Shown here piece after piece: positions 52,960 through 61,608 of a stretch of DNA of 64,000 bases. The position numbers and the translations under genes are program-made. The notes beneath the pieces were generated by a model. That model saw only the letters and a program-made list of their open reading frames with translations, did no database searches and was not told the origin of the DNA. This stretch comes from CAZADA01 sp964568975. GTDB taxonomy: Bacteria > Pseudomonadota > Alphaproteobacteria > Caulobacterales > Maricaulaceae. Each line of letters begins with the position of its first letter. The stretch's first letter is position 1. The stretch is taken from the NCBI GenBank assembly GCA_964568975.1, contig CAZMSO010000013.1, positions 1-64,000 of the forward strand, read 5' to 3'.

Positions 52960-53538
52960 ATGGGATCGCAGTCGCCGCCGGAGCCCGGACTTCAAGGGCA
53001 AATGCTTATCGCCACCCCCGCCATTGGGGATCCGCGATTTGACCGTTCATTGATTTATGTCTGCTCGCACACGCCCGATTACGCGATGGGCATCATTGTC
53101 AATCGCGCGCTGGAAGGCCTGCGCTTGCCGGGGCTGTTGGAGCAATTGGACATCGGCCCCATCACCAACGCCCCTGATCATCCCGTGCTGAATGGGGGGC
53201 CTGTGGATCGCGATCGGGGCTTTGTGCTCCATTCCGACGATTACGGCGCGGGCGACGGCACAATTGACGTCGGGGACGGCATTGGCTTGACCGCCACAAA
53301 GGATGTGCTGGAGGCGATTGTCTCGCCCACCGCGCCGCGCCGCTCCATCCTCGCCCTTGGCTATTCCGGCTGGGGGCCGGGCCAGTTGGAATCCGAGATT
53401 CAAGCGAATGCGTGGCTGATTTGCTGCGCGGATGAGGATTTGATTTTCAGCACCAACCTCAAAACCAAATGGGCCGATGCGCTGAACTCCATCGGCGTCG
53501 CGCCGGAGAAGCTCTCCGGCCAAACCGGCCAGGCCTGA
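52960..53538 (+). CDS. YqgE/AlgH family protein
   Basis: A 192-residue protein of the UPF0301 (YqgE/AlgH) family. Features: GQMLIATPAIGDPRFDRSLI, then YVCSHTPDYAMGIIVNRALE, PVLNGGPVDRDRGFVLHSDD and ALGYSGWGPGQLESEIQANA. Function is not firmly known; AlgH affects alginate regulation in Pseudomonas. ATG 52960 (MGSQSP) was chosen since the open frame upstream overlaps rnhA and has no similarity. It precedes the serine hydrolase gene by only 7 bases. Confidence 0.95.
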   Translation: MGSQSPPEPGLQGQMLIATPAIGDPRFDRSLIYVCSHTPDYAMGIIVNRALEGLRLPGLLEQLDIGPITNAPDHPVLNGGPVDRDRGFVLHSDDYGAGDGTIDVGDGIGLTATKDVLEAIVSPTAPRRSILALGYSGWGPGQLESEIQANAWLICCADEDLIFSTNLKTKWADALNSIGVAPEKLSGQTGQA

Positions 53539-53545
53539 GGCGGCG

Positions 53546-54811
53546 GTGGCGTGGCGTCGCCCGACCGTCGCGGCGCCTCTATCGCGACGCGCGGCCTTAA
53601 TCGGGGCGACGGCCCTGGGCGCGAGCGCCTGGGCGCACCCCGGTCCCGGGCCCCAGGCGTGGGACGAACGCCTGGGCGCCCTCACCGAGCCAGGCGATGA
53701 GAACGCCCCTGCTGTGGCGGCCGCCGGCCTGGTCGTGCGCCGGGGCGGGGATGTCGTGTTTGAGGGCGCGGTCGGCGTCGCGGGCGGGCTGAGCCCTGAA
53801 GAACGCGCCGCCGGCGCGCCGCTTCGGCCCTTCACGGCGACGACGCCCATGCGGGTGGCGTCGGTGTCGAAAATGGCGGTCGCGCTTGCCGTGGAGCGCG
53901 CGGCCGCGGACGGCGCGATCGACGTGGAGGCGGACGTCCAGGCGTTCTGGCCCGGCTTGCGCCACCCCCGCCACGCCGCGCCGATCACGATGGCCCACCT
54001 GCTCGCCCACACCTCCAGCCTGCGTGACGGGCCGACATATTGGCTCAACGCGCCAGGACGGATTGAGGCGCTAGTGACGGCGGAGACCTTCGCGGATCCG
54101 CCGCCGGGCGCCTGGTTTCATTATTGCAATCTCAATTTCGGGATCGCGGCCACGCTGCTTGAGCGCGCCAGCGGCGAGCGCTTTGATCGCCTGGCCGCCG
54201 CCGCGCTGGCGCCCCATGGGATTGCGGGAAACTTTAACTGGTCAGGCGTCCCCGCCGACCAACGGGCGCGCGGCGCGACGCTTTATCGCCCCCATGATGG
54301 CGCATGGCGCGTCGCGACGGACGGGCCCGAGATTCTGCGCGACGACGCCCCGGCCGCGCTTTTGGAGGACGGCGTCGCGTTGCGTGATTATGCTCTGGGA
54401 TCCAACGGCACGATTTTCTCGCCCCAAGGCGGCTTGCGCGCGACGCTGCAGGAGATGGCGCGCCTGGCGCGCGCAGTGGCCGACGCCCCGATGCTGAGGA
54501 AGCCGCGCTGGCGCTGGGATCCGGCCGCGCCCAACGGCGATGATTCGGAGCTTTTTGTGATGTCGGGTCTGGGGTGTTTTTGGTGGGACGCCGAACGCTC
54601 CCCCATTCCTGGCCAGCGCATGGTCGGCCATGACGGCGAAGCCTATGGCCTCTATTCCGGCGCGTGGCGGCTGCCGGACCTCGACGCTGAGATCGCGTTC
54701 GCCGTCACGGGGGCGGCGGAAGGCCCCCAGCCGCCAAGCTGGCATCGGGGCTACAACATCTGGAGCCAAAGCCTGTTCGACCTGGCCGGCGCGGTGTTGG
54801 GCGTTCATTAG
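53546..54811 (+). CDS. Serine hydrolase of the beta-lactamase (class C)/DD-peptidase family
   Basis: A 421-residue exported enzyme. The N-terminus (SRRAALIGATALGASAWA) resembles a twin-arginine signal. Active-site motifs: SVSK (S-x-x-K) in MRVASVSKMAVALAVERAAA, YCN (Y-x-N) in PPGAWFHYCNLNFGIAATLL, and an HDG motif in MVGHDGEAYGLYSGAWRL replacing KTG. MAHLLAHTSSLRDG is typical of the family. Substrates range from beta-lactams to esters and D-amino peptides; it cannot be narrowed here. The start is GTG 53546, 7 bases after yqgE. Confidence 0.9.
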   Translation: MAWRRPTVAAPLSRRAALIGATALGASAWAHPGPGPQAWDERLGALTEPGDENAPAVAAAGLVVRRGGDVVFEGAVGVAGGLSPEERAAGAPLRPFTATTPMRVASVSKMAVALAVERAAADGAIDVEADVQAFWPGLRHPRHAAPITMAHLLAHTSSLRDGPTYWLNAPGRIEALVTAETFADPPPGAWFHYCNLNFGIAATLLERASGERFDRLAAAALAPHGIAGNFNWSGVPADQRARGATLYRPHDGAWRVATDGPEILRDDAPAALLEDGVALRDYALGSNGTIFSPQGGLRATLQEMARLARAVADAPMLRKPRWRWDPAAPNGDDSELFVMSGLGCFWWDAERSPIPGQRMVGHDGEAYGLYSGAWRLPDLDAEIAFAVTGAAEGPQPPSWHRGYNIWSQSLFDLAGAVLGVH

Positions 54812-54917
54812 ACCTGGCCGCAGCGGCGGGGCTCAACGCGACTGACCTGCTGGTCGCTGAGACACTGCGTGTCCTCCCAGGCGCGCAGTGACGACGCGCC
54901 AAAGGGCTTCAAGCCCC

Positions 54918-55054
54918 CGCGCAACGCCNNNNNNNNNNNNNNNNNNNNNNNNNNNNNNNNNNNNNNNNNNNNNNNNNNNNNNNNNNNNNNNNNNNNNNNN
55001 NNNNNNNNNNNNNNNNNNNNNNNNNNNNCGCGCAACGCCAGCGCGCAACGCCAG
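54918..55054. repeat. 13-bp tandem repeat interrupted by an assembly gap
   Basis: CGCGCAACGCCAG occurs twice in tandem at 55029-55054, and an 11-base partial copy, CGCGCAACGCC, abuts the left side of the gap at 54918-54928. The flanks therefore belong to one array, and the missing part is probably more copies. Confidence 0.8.
54929..55028. other. Assembly gap of 100 N
   Basis: Exactly 100 unknown bases, a conventional length for a gap of unknown size, lie between the serine hydrolase stop (54811) and the RimJ-like stop (55064). No gene is visibly broken by it; both flanks are repeat. Confidence 0.99.
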
Positions 55055-55063
55055 AGCATTGGG

Positions 55064-55651
55064 TCACCGCACAGCGTCGCCGCGCACAATCGCGTAAAGC
55101 ACGTGATCGCGCCACGCGCCATTGATCTTAAGATACGCGCGCGCCACGCCCTCATGGTGGAAGCCTACTTGCTCCAACAAGCCGCGCGACGGCGCGTTGG
55201 AAGGAATGCACGCCGCCTCCACCCGGTGGAGATGCAGCGTCTCAAACGCCAGGCCCACGCACGCCCGTACGGCCGCGCGCGTGTAGCCGCGGCGCGCAAA
55301 CGGCTCCCCGATCCAGTAGCCGAGCGAACTGCTTTGGGCCACGCCGCGGCGGATGTTGTTGAGATTGCAGCCGCCCACCAAAAGGCCGTCGGCCTCGCGG
55401 AACACAAAAAAGGGCGCGCACACACCCAGGCGCGCGTCTTCGCCATACCGGCGCAAGCGGCGACGAAAGCCCGCGCGCGTCAGCTCATCGAATGACCATG
55501 TCGGCTCCCAGGGCGTCAAAAACGCCCGCGACCGGCCGCGCAAACGCGCCCACTCAGCATAATCGCTCAGCCGCGGTCGTCGCAGCACCACGCCCTGGCC
55601 CACAATCTCGCTGGGAATTTCAGAACGTTCTTGGCTGCGGACGATCGACAT
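55064..55651 (-). CDS. RimJ-like GNAT N-acetyltransferase
   Basis: A 195-residue GNAT protein of the RimJ/RimL type, which acetylates ribosomal-protein or other N-termini. Seen: VVLRRPRLSDYAEWARLRGR near the start, FFVFREADGLLVGGCNLNNI, LGYWIGEPFARRGYTRAAVR for acetyl-CoA binding, and ACIPSNAPSRGLLEQVGFHH with the end VARAYLKINGAWRDHVLYAI. ATG 55651 has CGAGAGAG 8 bases upstream; ATG 55684 is an alternative. Its stop lies 10 bases from the tandem repeat. Confidence 0.9.
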   Translation of the reverse strand: MSIVRSQERSEIPSEIVGQGVVLRRPRLSDYAEWARLRGRSRAFLTPWEPTWSFDELTRAGFRRRLRRYGEDARLGVCAPFFVFREADGLLVGGCNLNNIRRGVAQSSSLGYWIGEPFARRGYTRAAVRACVGLAFETLHLHRVEAACIPSNAPSRGLLEQVGFHHEGVARAYLKINGAWRDHVLYAIVRGDAVR

Positions 55652-55738
55652 CGCGGCGCTCTCTCGGGCTTCACCTCCCAGCATGCCAACGCTTTCGCGA
55701 CCGCGACAAGCCTCGATGTCGGACGCCGCCGCGTGGGG

Positions 55739-56581
55739 TCAGGATCGAGAGCCGCCCCGACCGCGCGTGACGAACCGCGCCGCGGCCACGCCCGCTAAGC
55801 TCGCCGCCAGTGCAAACCACGTCAGCGCGTATTCGAGATGACGATTAGCGATGTCCGCAACGCGCGGCGGGTTGGCCGTCAGCGTCGCCCCCGCCGGCGC
55901 GGGGTCTTCCGCAATGGCGGCGACTGTAAAGCCAGCAATCACAGGCGCGTCGGCGCCATCGTCGGGCCAAGCCGCCTGGGCTAATTGCGCAGGATCCAGG
56001 CTGTAGGACACCCGCCGCGCGCCGTCCGGCCCAGGTGTAAACCAGCTGTCGCCTGCTTGAGGACGCACAAGCCCCGTCACAGTGACGACGGCGGCCTCGC
56101 CCGCGAGCGATGGCGGCGCCTCCACCGTCTGCGGCGTGCGCGCGACAAAGCCGCGATCGACAAAGACCGCCCTCGGCGCGGCCGCGGCGCGCGCGACCTG
56201 CAGCGGCGTCACAATCCGCCAGCCCGCCACGCCATCCTTCGTTGTCGGGACCCCGACTTGGCGCGCGTGGTCATAGCGGCCGCGCAGCGTCACCGGGGTG
56301 AAGCGGGCGCGGTCGAGATTGTCCGCCGCCCACAGCGCCGCGCCAGAGCCGCCGGTTGCAGGCGGCGCGCCGGCGGTGATGTCGAGCGGCTCTTGGGCCT
56401 GACGCGCCGTGAGATCCGCGAGGAGGTCGGCCTTCCAGGCGCGACGCTGCAGCTGCCACACGCCGAGGCTGATCAGGACGGCGACGCCCGCCGCCGCCGC
56501 GACCAGCAGCCGCCAGTCGACGCCGGCGCGATCACGCGTCAAAGCGCGCCTCAGACGCGTCGTGGCGGAACTGCAACGCAA
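55739..56581 (-). CDS. SURF1-family cytochrome oxidase assembly protein
   Basis: A 280-residue protein with an N-terminal and a C-terminal membrane helix, the SURF1/Shy1 plan. Features: LISLGVWQLQRRAWKADLLA, RGRYDHARQVGVPT, VFVDRGFVAR and, near the end, NRHLEYALTWFALAASLAGV. It helps insert heme a into subunit I. The start is uncertain: ATG 56581 overlaps DUF983 by 50 bases, while TTG 56539 would overlap by 8. It is last in the cox locus. Confidence 0.92.
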   Translation of the reverse strand: MRCSSATTRLRRALTRDRAGVDWRLLVAAAAGVAVLISLGVWQLQRRAWKADLLADLTARQAQEPLDITAGAPPATGGSGAALWAADNLDRARFTPVTLRGRYDHARQVGVPTTKDGVAGWRIVTPLQVARAAAAPRAVFVDRGFVARTPQTVEAPPSLAGEAAVVTVTGLVRPQAGDSWFTPGPDGARRVSYSLDPAQLAQAAWPDDGADAPVIAGFTVAAIAEDPAPAGATLTANPPRVADIANRHLEYALTWFALAASLAGVAAARFVTRGRGGSRS

Positions 56582-56933
56582 TCAGCGTCGCTTTGAACGG
56601 CCTCAAGAACGCCAGCGACAAGCCCACCGCCACAGGGATCCAAATCACCATGTGCAGCCAGAGCGGCGGCGTCACAACCAGCTCCAAAAACAGCGCCGCC
56701 GGCACCGTCAACGCCCCCACCAGAAACATGACAAACACCGCAGGCCCGTCGCCGGAGTCCGCGCCAGCGAAATCCAAATCACAGACCTCGCACCGGTCCG
56801 CGAGCGTCAGAAATCCGCGAAACAACCGCCCTTGACCACAGCGTGGACACCGCGCGCGCAGTCCCGCCGCCAGCGGGTTCGGCCGGGCGTCCGATCCGTC
56901 TCCCCACATTGGCGGAGGGCCGTCCTTGGTCAC
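56532..56933 (-). CDS. DUF983 protein of the cox locus
   Basis: A 133-residue protein with a Cys-rich N-terminal part (ARCPRCGQGRLFRGFLTLAD then RCEVCDLDF, a likely zinc ribbon) and two membrane helices, the DUF983 layout. It is common after ctaE in alphaproteobacteria, which suggests a role in oxidase assembly, though the function is not established. The GTG start at 56933 overlaps the ctaE TGA (GTGA); an ATG at 56972 would place it inside ctaE. Confidence 0.88.
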   Translation of the reverse strand: MTKDGPPPMWGDGSDARPNPLAAGLRARCPRCGQGRLFRGFLTLADRCEVCDLDFAGADSGDGPAVFVMFLVGALTVPAALFLELVVTPPLWLHMVIWIPVAVGLSLAFLRPFKATLIALQFRHDASEARFDA

Positions 56934-57823
56934 TGGTAAGCAACGTAAATGAAGGCGAACAGAAACAACCACACCACGTCAACGAAATGCCAATACCACG
57001 CCGCGGCGTCAAAGGCGAACGGGCGCTCCGGTTTCAACTCGCCGCCCATCATCAGCAGCAAGCACACCGCCAAAAATATTGTGCCGACAATCACGTGGAA
57101 GCCATGAAAGCCTGTCGCCATAAAGAATGACGCGCCATAGAGATTGCCGCCGAACGAGAAGTGGGCGTGACTGTACTCAACCGCTTGGACTGCAGTAAAA
57201 AACATACCCAGCGCAATCGTCAACGCGAGGCCGACTTTGGCTTCGCCGAGTTTCTTATGCTCGAACGCGTGGTGCGCCCACGTCACGGTCGTGCCTGACG
57301 TCAGCAAAATCAGCGTGTTTAGGAGCGGCAAGTGGAGCGGATCAAACGTCTCCACCCCCGGCGGCGGCCACGAGCCCCAACCGCTTGACACCGCGGCGTT
57401 GTCATCGAACAGGCCGAATTGCGCGATCCAGCCCTCTTGCATGCGGACCTCGTGGAAGAGGGCCATTTCGAAGAACATCCAAAACCACGCCACGAAGAAC
57501 ATCACCTCTGAGGCGATGAACAAAATCATGCCGTAGCGCAGGCCGATCTCCACGACGGGCGTGTGGTCGCCAATGCGCGACTCTTTGACGATGTCGCCCC
57601 ACCAGCCAATCATTGTGTAGAGCAAGCCCAACACGCCGAGGCTCAGCACGACCGGCCGTCCTTCGCCGAGCAAAAAATAGCTCCAATGGCTGTCGTCGAG
57701 GACGAAGCCTTTCATGAAAATCACAAGGCCCACCGCGAGGGTGAACGCCGAGGCGGAGCCCACCAGCGGCCAGGGGCTTGGATTGACCAAATGATAGTCG
57801 TGTTTCACCGCGCCGCTCGCCAT
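56930..57823 (-). CDS. ctaE: Cytochrome c oxidase subunit III
   Basis: A 297-residue subunit with seven membrane helices. Features: HDYHLVNPSPWPLVGSASAF, RYGMILFIASEVMFFVAWFW with the conserved Glu, and FMATGFHGFHVIVGTIFLAV, ending WYWHFVDVVWLFLFAFIYVA. It has no redox metal and stabilises turnover and proton uptake. ATG 57823 (MASGAV) is preferred to ATG 57841. It lies 186 bases after ctaG, with no gene between, and is coupled to DUF983. Confidence 0.97.
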   Translation of the reverse strand: MASGAVKHDYHLVNPSPWPLVGSASAFTLAVGLVIFMKGFVLDDSHWSYFLLGEGRPVVLSLGVLGLLYTMIGWWGDIVKESRIGDHTPVVEIGLRYGMILFIASEVMFFVAWFWMFFEMALFHEVRMQEGWIAQFGLFDDNAAVSSGWGSWPPPGVETFDPLHLPLLNTLILLTSGTTVTWAHHAFEHKKLGEAKVGLALTIALGMFFTAVQAVEYSHAHFSFGGNLYGASFFMATGFHGFHVIVGTIFLAVCLLLMMGGELKPERPFAFDAAAWYWHFVDVVWLFLFAFIYVAYQ

Positions 57824-58009
57824 AGCGCACCCTCCCGCCACTGTGATCGCGCTGGCTGTGTCGCTGAGCCAGCGTGCATCGTCGTCTTAGCGCCCGCGCG
57901 CGCCATCGTCATCCGCCGCCCGCGCCTCCCGCGACGGCGCGGCGTTTTGTCCGTCCTCGGCGCGCGATCGCCAGAGCGCGCCCTGTCACTCGCGCTGCGG
58001 CCGCCGCCT

Positions 58010-58567
58010 CTAAGACTGGGACCCTGTCGCCTGAAAAAACGTATAAGACAGCGTGATCGCGCGCACATCGTCTAACGCGCGGTCATCATCAAGGTCGGGA
58101 TCGACAAAAAACACCACTGGCAACTCAACGGTTTCGCCTGGCGCGAAGTCTTGCTCTTGGAAACAAAAACACTCGAGCTTCGCGAAGTACGGCCCGGCCT
58201 TGTGGGGCGTGACGTTGTAGGTCGCCACAGCCCGCACCGTCTGATCCGAGGTGTTCGTGACCCGGTAAAACGCGAGCGCGCTCTCGCCAAGGCGCACCGA
58301 GCGGGCGACCTCCATCGGCTCGAAGCGAAAAGGCAGGCCGGGCTCGACATTGGAGTCAAACCGCACGCTCACCTCCCGCGACAAAGTCGCCGGCGCGGCG
58401 GCGGCCGCCACCCGCGTCTCCCCGCCAAAGCCCGTCACGCGGCAAAAGGTGTCGTAAAGGGGCTTTGACGCAAAGGCGAGGCTGAGCATCGCGAGGGCCG
58501 CCGCGGCGCACGCGATCACCGTCGCGCGCGTCCCACGGGGCGCGCCGGCGGATGGCCGCGCGCTCAC
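58010..58567 (-). CDS. ctaG: Cox11/CtaG copper chaperone for cytochrome oxidase
   Basis: A 185-residue assembly protein that delivers copper to CuB of subunit I. One N-terminal membrane helix (about 14-32) is followed by a periplasmic domain with FDSNVEPGLPFRFEPMEVAR and the copper motif ECFCFQEQDFAPGETVELPV, then FFVDPDLDDD. The end TLSYTFFQATG is typical. The GTG start at 58567 overlaps the coxF TGA (GTGA). Confidence 0.96.
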   Translation of the reverse strand: MSARPSAGAPRGTRATVIACAAAALAMLSLAFASKPLYDTFCRVTGFGGETRVAAAAAPATLSREVSVRFDSNVEPGLPFRFEPMEVARSVRLGESALAFYRVTNTSDQTVRAVATYNVTPHKAGPYFAKLECFCFQEQDFAPGETVELPVVFFVDPDLDDDRALDDVRAITLSYTFFQATGSQS

Positions 58568-58782
58568 AGCGGACGCGCCAGCACTTGCTCACGCAAGCGC
58601 ACAAGCGTGATCACAAACACCACCACCGCGAACGCGCCAAGGCTGAGCGCCAGGGCGAGGCTGCGACGCTTCTGCGCCTGCGCGCGCGCGGTGGTGCGCG
58701 GCGTCGCGTCAGAGGTCGCCTCGAACGCCGCCTTGGAGGCCGCTTTGGGGGCGCCGCTGGTCTCACGCCCAGGCTCGGTCAT
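58564..58782 (-). CDS. Small CoxF-like protein
   Basis: A 72-residue protein with a polar N-terminal half and one membrane helix (SLALALSLGAFAVVVFVITL). It sits between ctaB and ctaG, with 4-base overlaps on both sides (ATGA with ctaB, GTGA with ctaG), exactly where alphaproteobacterial loci carry coxF. The role in oxidase biogenesis is inferred from place. Confidence 0.82.
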   Translation of the reverse strand: MTEPGRETSGAPKAASKAAFEATSDATPRTTARAQAQKRRSLALALSLGAFAVVVFVITLVRLREQVLARPL

Positions 58783-59798
58783 GGCGCTGTCCCCGCCACA
58801 TGCTCGCCAATGATCGCCGCAAACACCGCAAACAAATAGAGGATCGAGGCGGCGAACAAATTGCGCGCCGCCCGATCGCCCCGCGCCACGGCGTAGAGCC
58901 GATCCTGGTCCGAGGCGGCCGCCGCCGGCCCACCGGCGCTCGGCGCGCCCTCGCCCGCGGCCGAGCGCAGCACCCGCCACGCCAACGCCAGCATCAGCGC
59001 GCCCCCCGCCCCAGCGACCGCGGCGTAGGTCAGCCCCGCAAAGCCTAGAGCCGCCGGCGCAACGCCTAAGGGCGCGAGGATGAGCGTGTAGGCGAAAATC
59101 TGGCGGCGCGCGGCGGCGGGCCCCTGCGTCACGGGCAGCATGGGCACGCCCGCGGCTTCGTAATCGCCGGCTTTGTAGAGCGACAGCGCCCAGAAGTGGG
59201 GCGGCGTCCACATGAAAATAATCAGCACAAGCAGCAACGGCTCGAGGGACAGCCCGCCAGCGGCCGCCGCCCACGCCACCGCCGGCGGCAACGCCCCCGC
59301 TAAGCCGCCAATCACAATGTTCTGGTCTGTCGCGCGCTTCAACCACCGCGTGTAGACGAGCGCGTAAAACACAATCGTGAACGCTAAAAGCCCCGCCGCC
59401 AGCGCGTTCGACGCCAGTCCTAAGGTCATCACCGACAAGCTCGCCATCACCACGCCCAAGGTCGCGGCTTCCGTTTGGCTGACGCGCCCAGCGGGCACGG
59501 GCCGTGCGCGCGTGCGGCGCATGGTCGCGTCAATGTCGGCGTCATAGGCCATGTTGAGCGCGCCCGCAGCGCCGGCGCCCGCAGCGATGGCGGCGATGAT
59601 CACAAGAGCCATCAGCGGATGAGGCGCCGCCGGCGCCGCGACAAGCCCGGCAACGGCGGTGAAGACGACCAGCGACATCACCCGCGGCTTCATTAGCGCA
59701 AGATAGTCGCGCCACTCCGCCGCCGGCGCCGCCTCGCGCCGCGCCGCCGCCCGAGCGTCTGCAAACGCCGCGGCTGTGACCTGGGACAACTCGCTCAT
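58779..59798 (-). CDS. ctaB: Protoheme IX farnesyltransferase (heme O synthase)
   Basis: A 339-residue UbiA-family prenyltransferase that adds a farnesyl group to heme b to make heme o, the precursor of heme a. Motifs: YLALMKPRVMSLVVFTAVAG, the NMAYDADIDATMRRTRARPV Asp-rich motif, and MWTPPHFWALSLYKAGDYEA. Nine membrane segments fit. A Gly/Ala insertion with SDQDRL lies near 300. It starts 160 bases after ctaD; that space holds nothing I recognise. Confidence 0.97.
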   Translation of the reverse strand: MSELSQVTAAAFADARAAARREAAPAAEWRDYLALMKPRVMSLVVFTAVAGLVAAPAAPHPLMALVIIAAIAAGAGAAGALNMAYDADIDATMRRTRARPVPAGRVSQTEAATLGVVMASLSVMTLGLASNALAAGLLAFTIVFYALVYTRWLKRATDQNIVIGGLAGALPPAVAWAAAAGGLSLEPLLLVLIIFMWTPPHFWALSLYKAGDYEAAGVPMLPVTQGPAAARRQIFAYTLILAPLGVAPAALGFAGLTYAAVAGAGGALMLALAWRVLRSAAGEGAPSAGGPAAAASDQDRLYAVARGDRAARNLFAASILYLFAVFAAIIGEHVAGTAP

Positions 59799-59958
59799 GC
59801 TGTGGTCTCACCTGTCTCCAAAGGCGTCGCGCCTCGCTTCGCCAGAACGCGCCGCCGCGTCCCGGCCCCCGCGCCGTCGCCGGCGCAGGCCCTGCGCCCA
59901 CGCCCAGCGACCCGCGACGACGCCGCGCCCACGCAACGCGCCATCACCAGACTTAGAG

Positions 59959-61608
59959 CTACCGAACGCGCGGCAACTCATTGAATTGGTGGAAGGGCGG
60001 CGGCGAGCTCAGCGACCATTCGAAAGTCGTCGCGCCCTCGCCCCACGGATTGGCCACGGCTTGGCGACGCCGGACAAACGCCTCCACCAACACCACGAGG
60101 AAAATCACCACGCCCGCAACGGAAATCCAGTTGCCAAAGGATGACACCGCGTTCCAGAAGGCGAACCCTTCCGGATAATCGACATAGCGCCGAGGCATGC
60201 CCGCCAGGCCGAGAAAGTGTTGCGGGAAGAAAATGATGTTCACCCCGATAAACGTCACAAAGAAGTGCGCTTTGCCGAGCAGTTCATTGTATGTCACGCC
60301 AAACATCTTCGCGAACCAATAGTAAAAGCCCGCAAAAATCGCAAACACCGCGCCAAGGGACAGTACGTAGTGGAAGTGCGCCACGACATAGTACGTGTCA
60401 TGCAATGACTGATCGATCCCGGCGTTCGCCAGCACCACGCCCGTGACGCCGCCCACCGTGAACAGGAAAATAAAGCCGAGGGCCCACAGCATCGGCGTTT
60501 TAAAGTCGATCGACCCACCCCACATGGTCGCAATCCAGGAAAAGATTTTAATCCCGGTCGGCACCGCAATAATCATGGTCGCGGCGACGAAATACGCCTT
60601 GAGGTTCACATTCATCCCCACCGTGTACATGTGATGGGCCCACACAATGAAGCCGATGAAGCCAATAGCGACCATGGCGTAGGCCATGCCGAGATAGCCA
60701 AAGATCGGCTTCCTGCTGAAGGTTGAGACGATGTGAGAGATGATGCCAAAGCCCGGCAAAATCAGAATATACACTTCCGGGTGGCCGAAGAACCAGAACA
60801 AATGCTGATACATCACTGGATCACCGCCACCGCGCGGATCAAAGAACGTCGTCCCGAAATTGCGGTCAGTCAGCAGCATAGTAAGCGCGCCCGCAAGCAC
60901 GGGCAGCGACAACAGCAACAGGAACGCCGTCACCAGCACCGCCCAGGCGAACAGCGGCATTTTGTGCATCGTCATGCCCGGGGCGCGCATGTTGAAAATC
61001 GTCGTGATGAAGTTGATCGCGCCAAGGATTGAGCTCACGCCAGCCACGTGCAGCGACAAAATCACCAAGTCGAAGGCCGGTCCTGTGTGCCCGCTGGTCG
61101 ACAGGGGCGGGTACATCACCCAGCCGCCGCCGAAGCCGTTATAGCTTTGACCGGGTACAAACAGCGACAACAGCAACAGCGCGAAGCTCGCGACCAAAAG
61201 CCAAAACGAAATGTTGTTCATGCGCGGGAACGCCATGTCCGGCGCGCCAATCATGATGGGCACGAACCAGTTGCCGAAGCCGCCGATCAACGCCGGCATG
61301 ACCATGAAAAAGATCATAATCAAGCCGTGATACGTGATCAGCACATTGTAGAAGTGATAGGCCGCGTTCTCATCCCCGCCCGTAAAGGCGGTGAGCACGG
61401 TCACGCCCGGCTGGGCGAGCTCCATGCGGATCAACCACGACATCGCCCCGCCGATCAGCCCAGCGATGATCGCGAAGATCAAATAAAGCGTGCCGATGTC
61501 TTTGTGGTTCGTGGAGTAGAACCACCGTGTGAAGAAGGACGGAGCGCCGTGATCGTGATCTCCGGCCGCCACATGGGCGTCCATTGCGCTGTGCTCAACC
61601 GCCGCCAT
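59959..61608 (-). CDS. ctaD: Cytochrome c oxidase subunit I (aa3 type)
   Basis: A 549-residue catalytic subunit with twelve membrane helices, carrying heme a, heme a3 and CuB. Seen: FYSTNHKDIGTLYLIFAIIA, the D-pathway entry GAPDMAFPRMNNISFWLL, the WFFGHPEVYILILPGFG segment with the CuB His and cross-linked Tyr, AHHMYTVGMN with two His ligands, and VVAHFHYVLSLGAVFAIFAG with the heme ligands. All key residues are intact. Its ATG overlaps the ctaC stop by one base. Confidence 0.99.
   Translation of the reverse strand: MAAVEHSAMDAHVAAGDHDHGAPSFFTRWFYSTNHKDIGTLYLIFAIIAGLIGGAMSWLIRMELAQPGVTVLTAFTGGDENAAYHFYNVLITYHGLIMIFFMVMPALIGGFGNWFVPIMIGAPDMAFPRMNNISFWLLVASFALLLLSLFVPGQSYNGFGGGWVMYPPLSTSGHTGPAFDLVILSLHVAGVSSILGAINFITTIFNMRAPGMTMHKMPLFAWAVLVTAFLLLLSLPVLAGALTMLLTDRNFGTTFFDPRGGGDPVMYQHLFWFFGHPEVYILILPGFGIISHIVSTFSRKPIFGYLGMAYAMVAIGFIGFIVWAHHMYTVGMNVNLKAYFVAATMIIAVPTGIKIFSWIATMWGGSIDFKTPMLWALGFIFLFTVGGVTGVVLANAGIDQSLHDTYYVVAHFHYVLSLGAVFAIFAGFYYWFAKMFGVTYNELLGKAHFFVTFIGVNIIFFPQHFLGLAGMPRRYVDYPEGFAFWNAVSSFGNWISVAGVVIFLVVLVEAFVRRRQAVANPWGEGATTFEWSLSSPPPFHQFNELPRVR

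Noticed and set aside
58564..59346. Long minus-strand ORF of 260 codons at the coxF place
   Set aside because: Only the last 72 codons are a gene; the upstream part is antisense-frame sequence inside ctaB.
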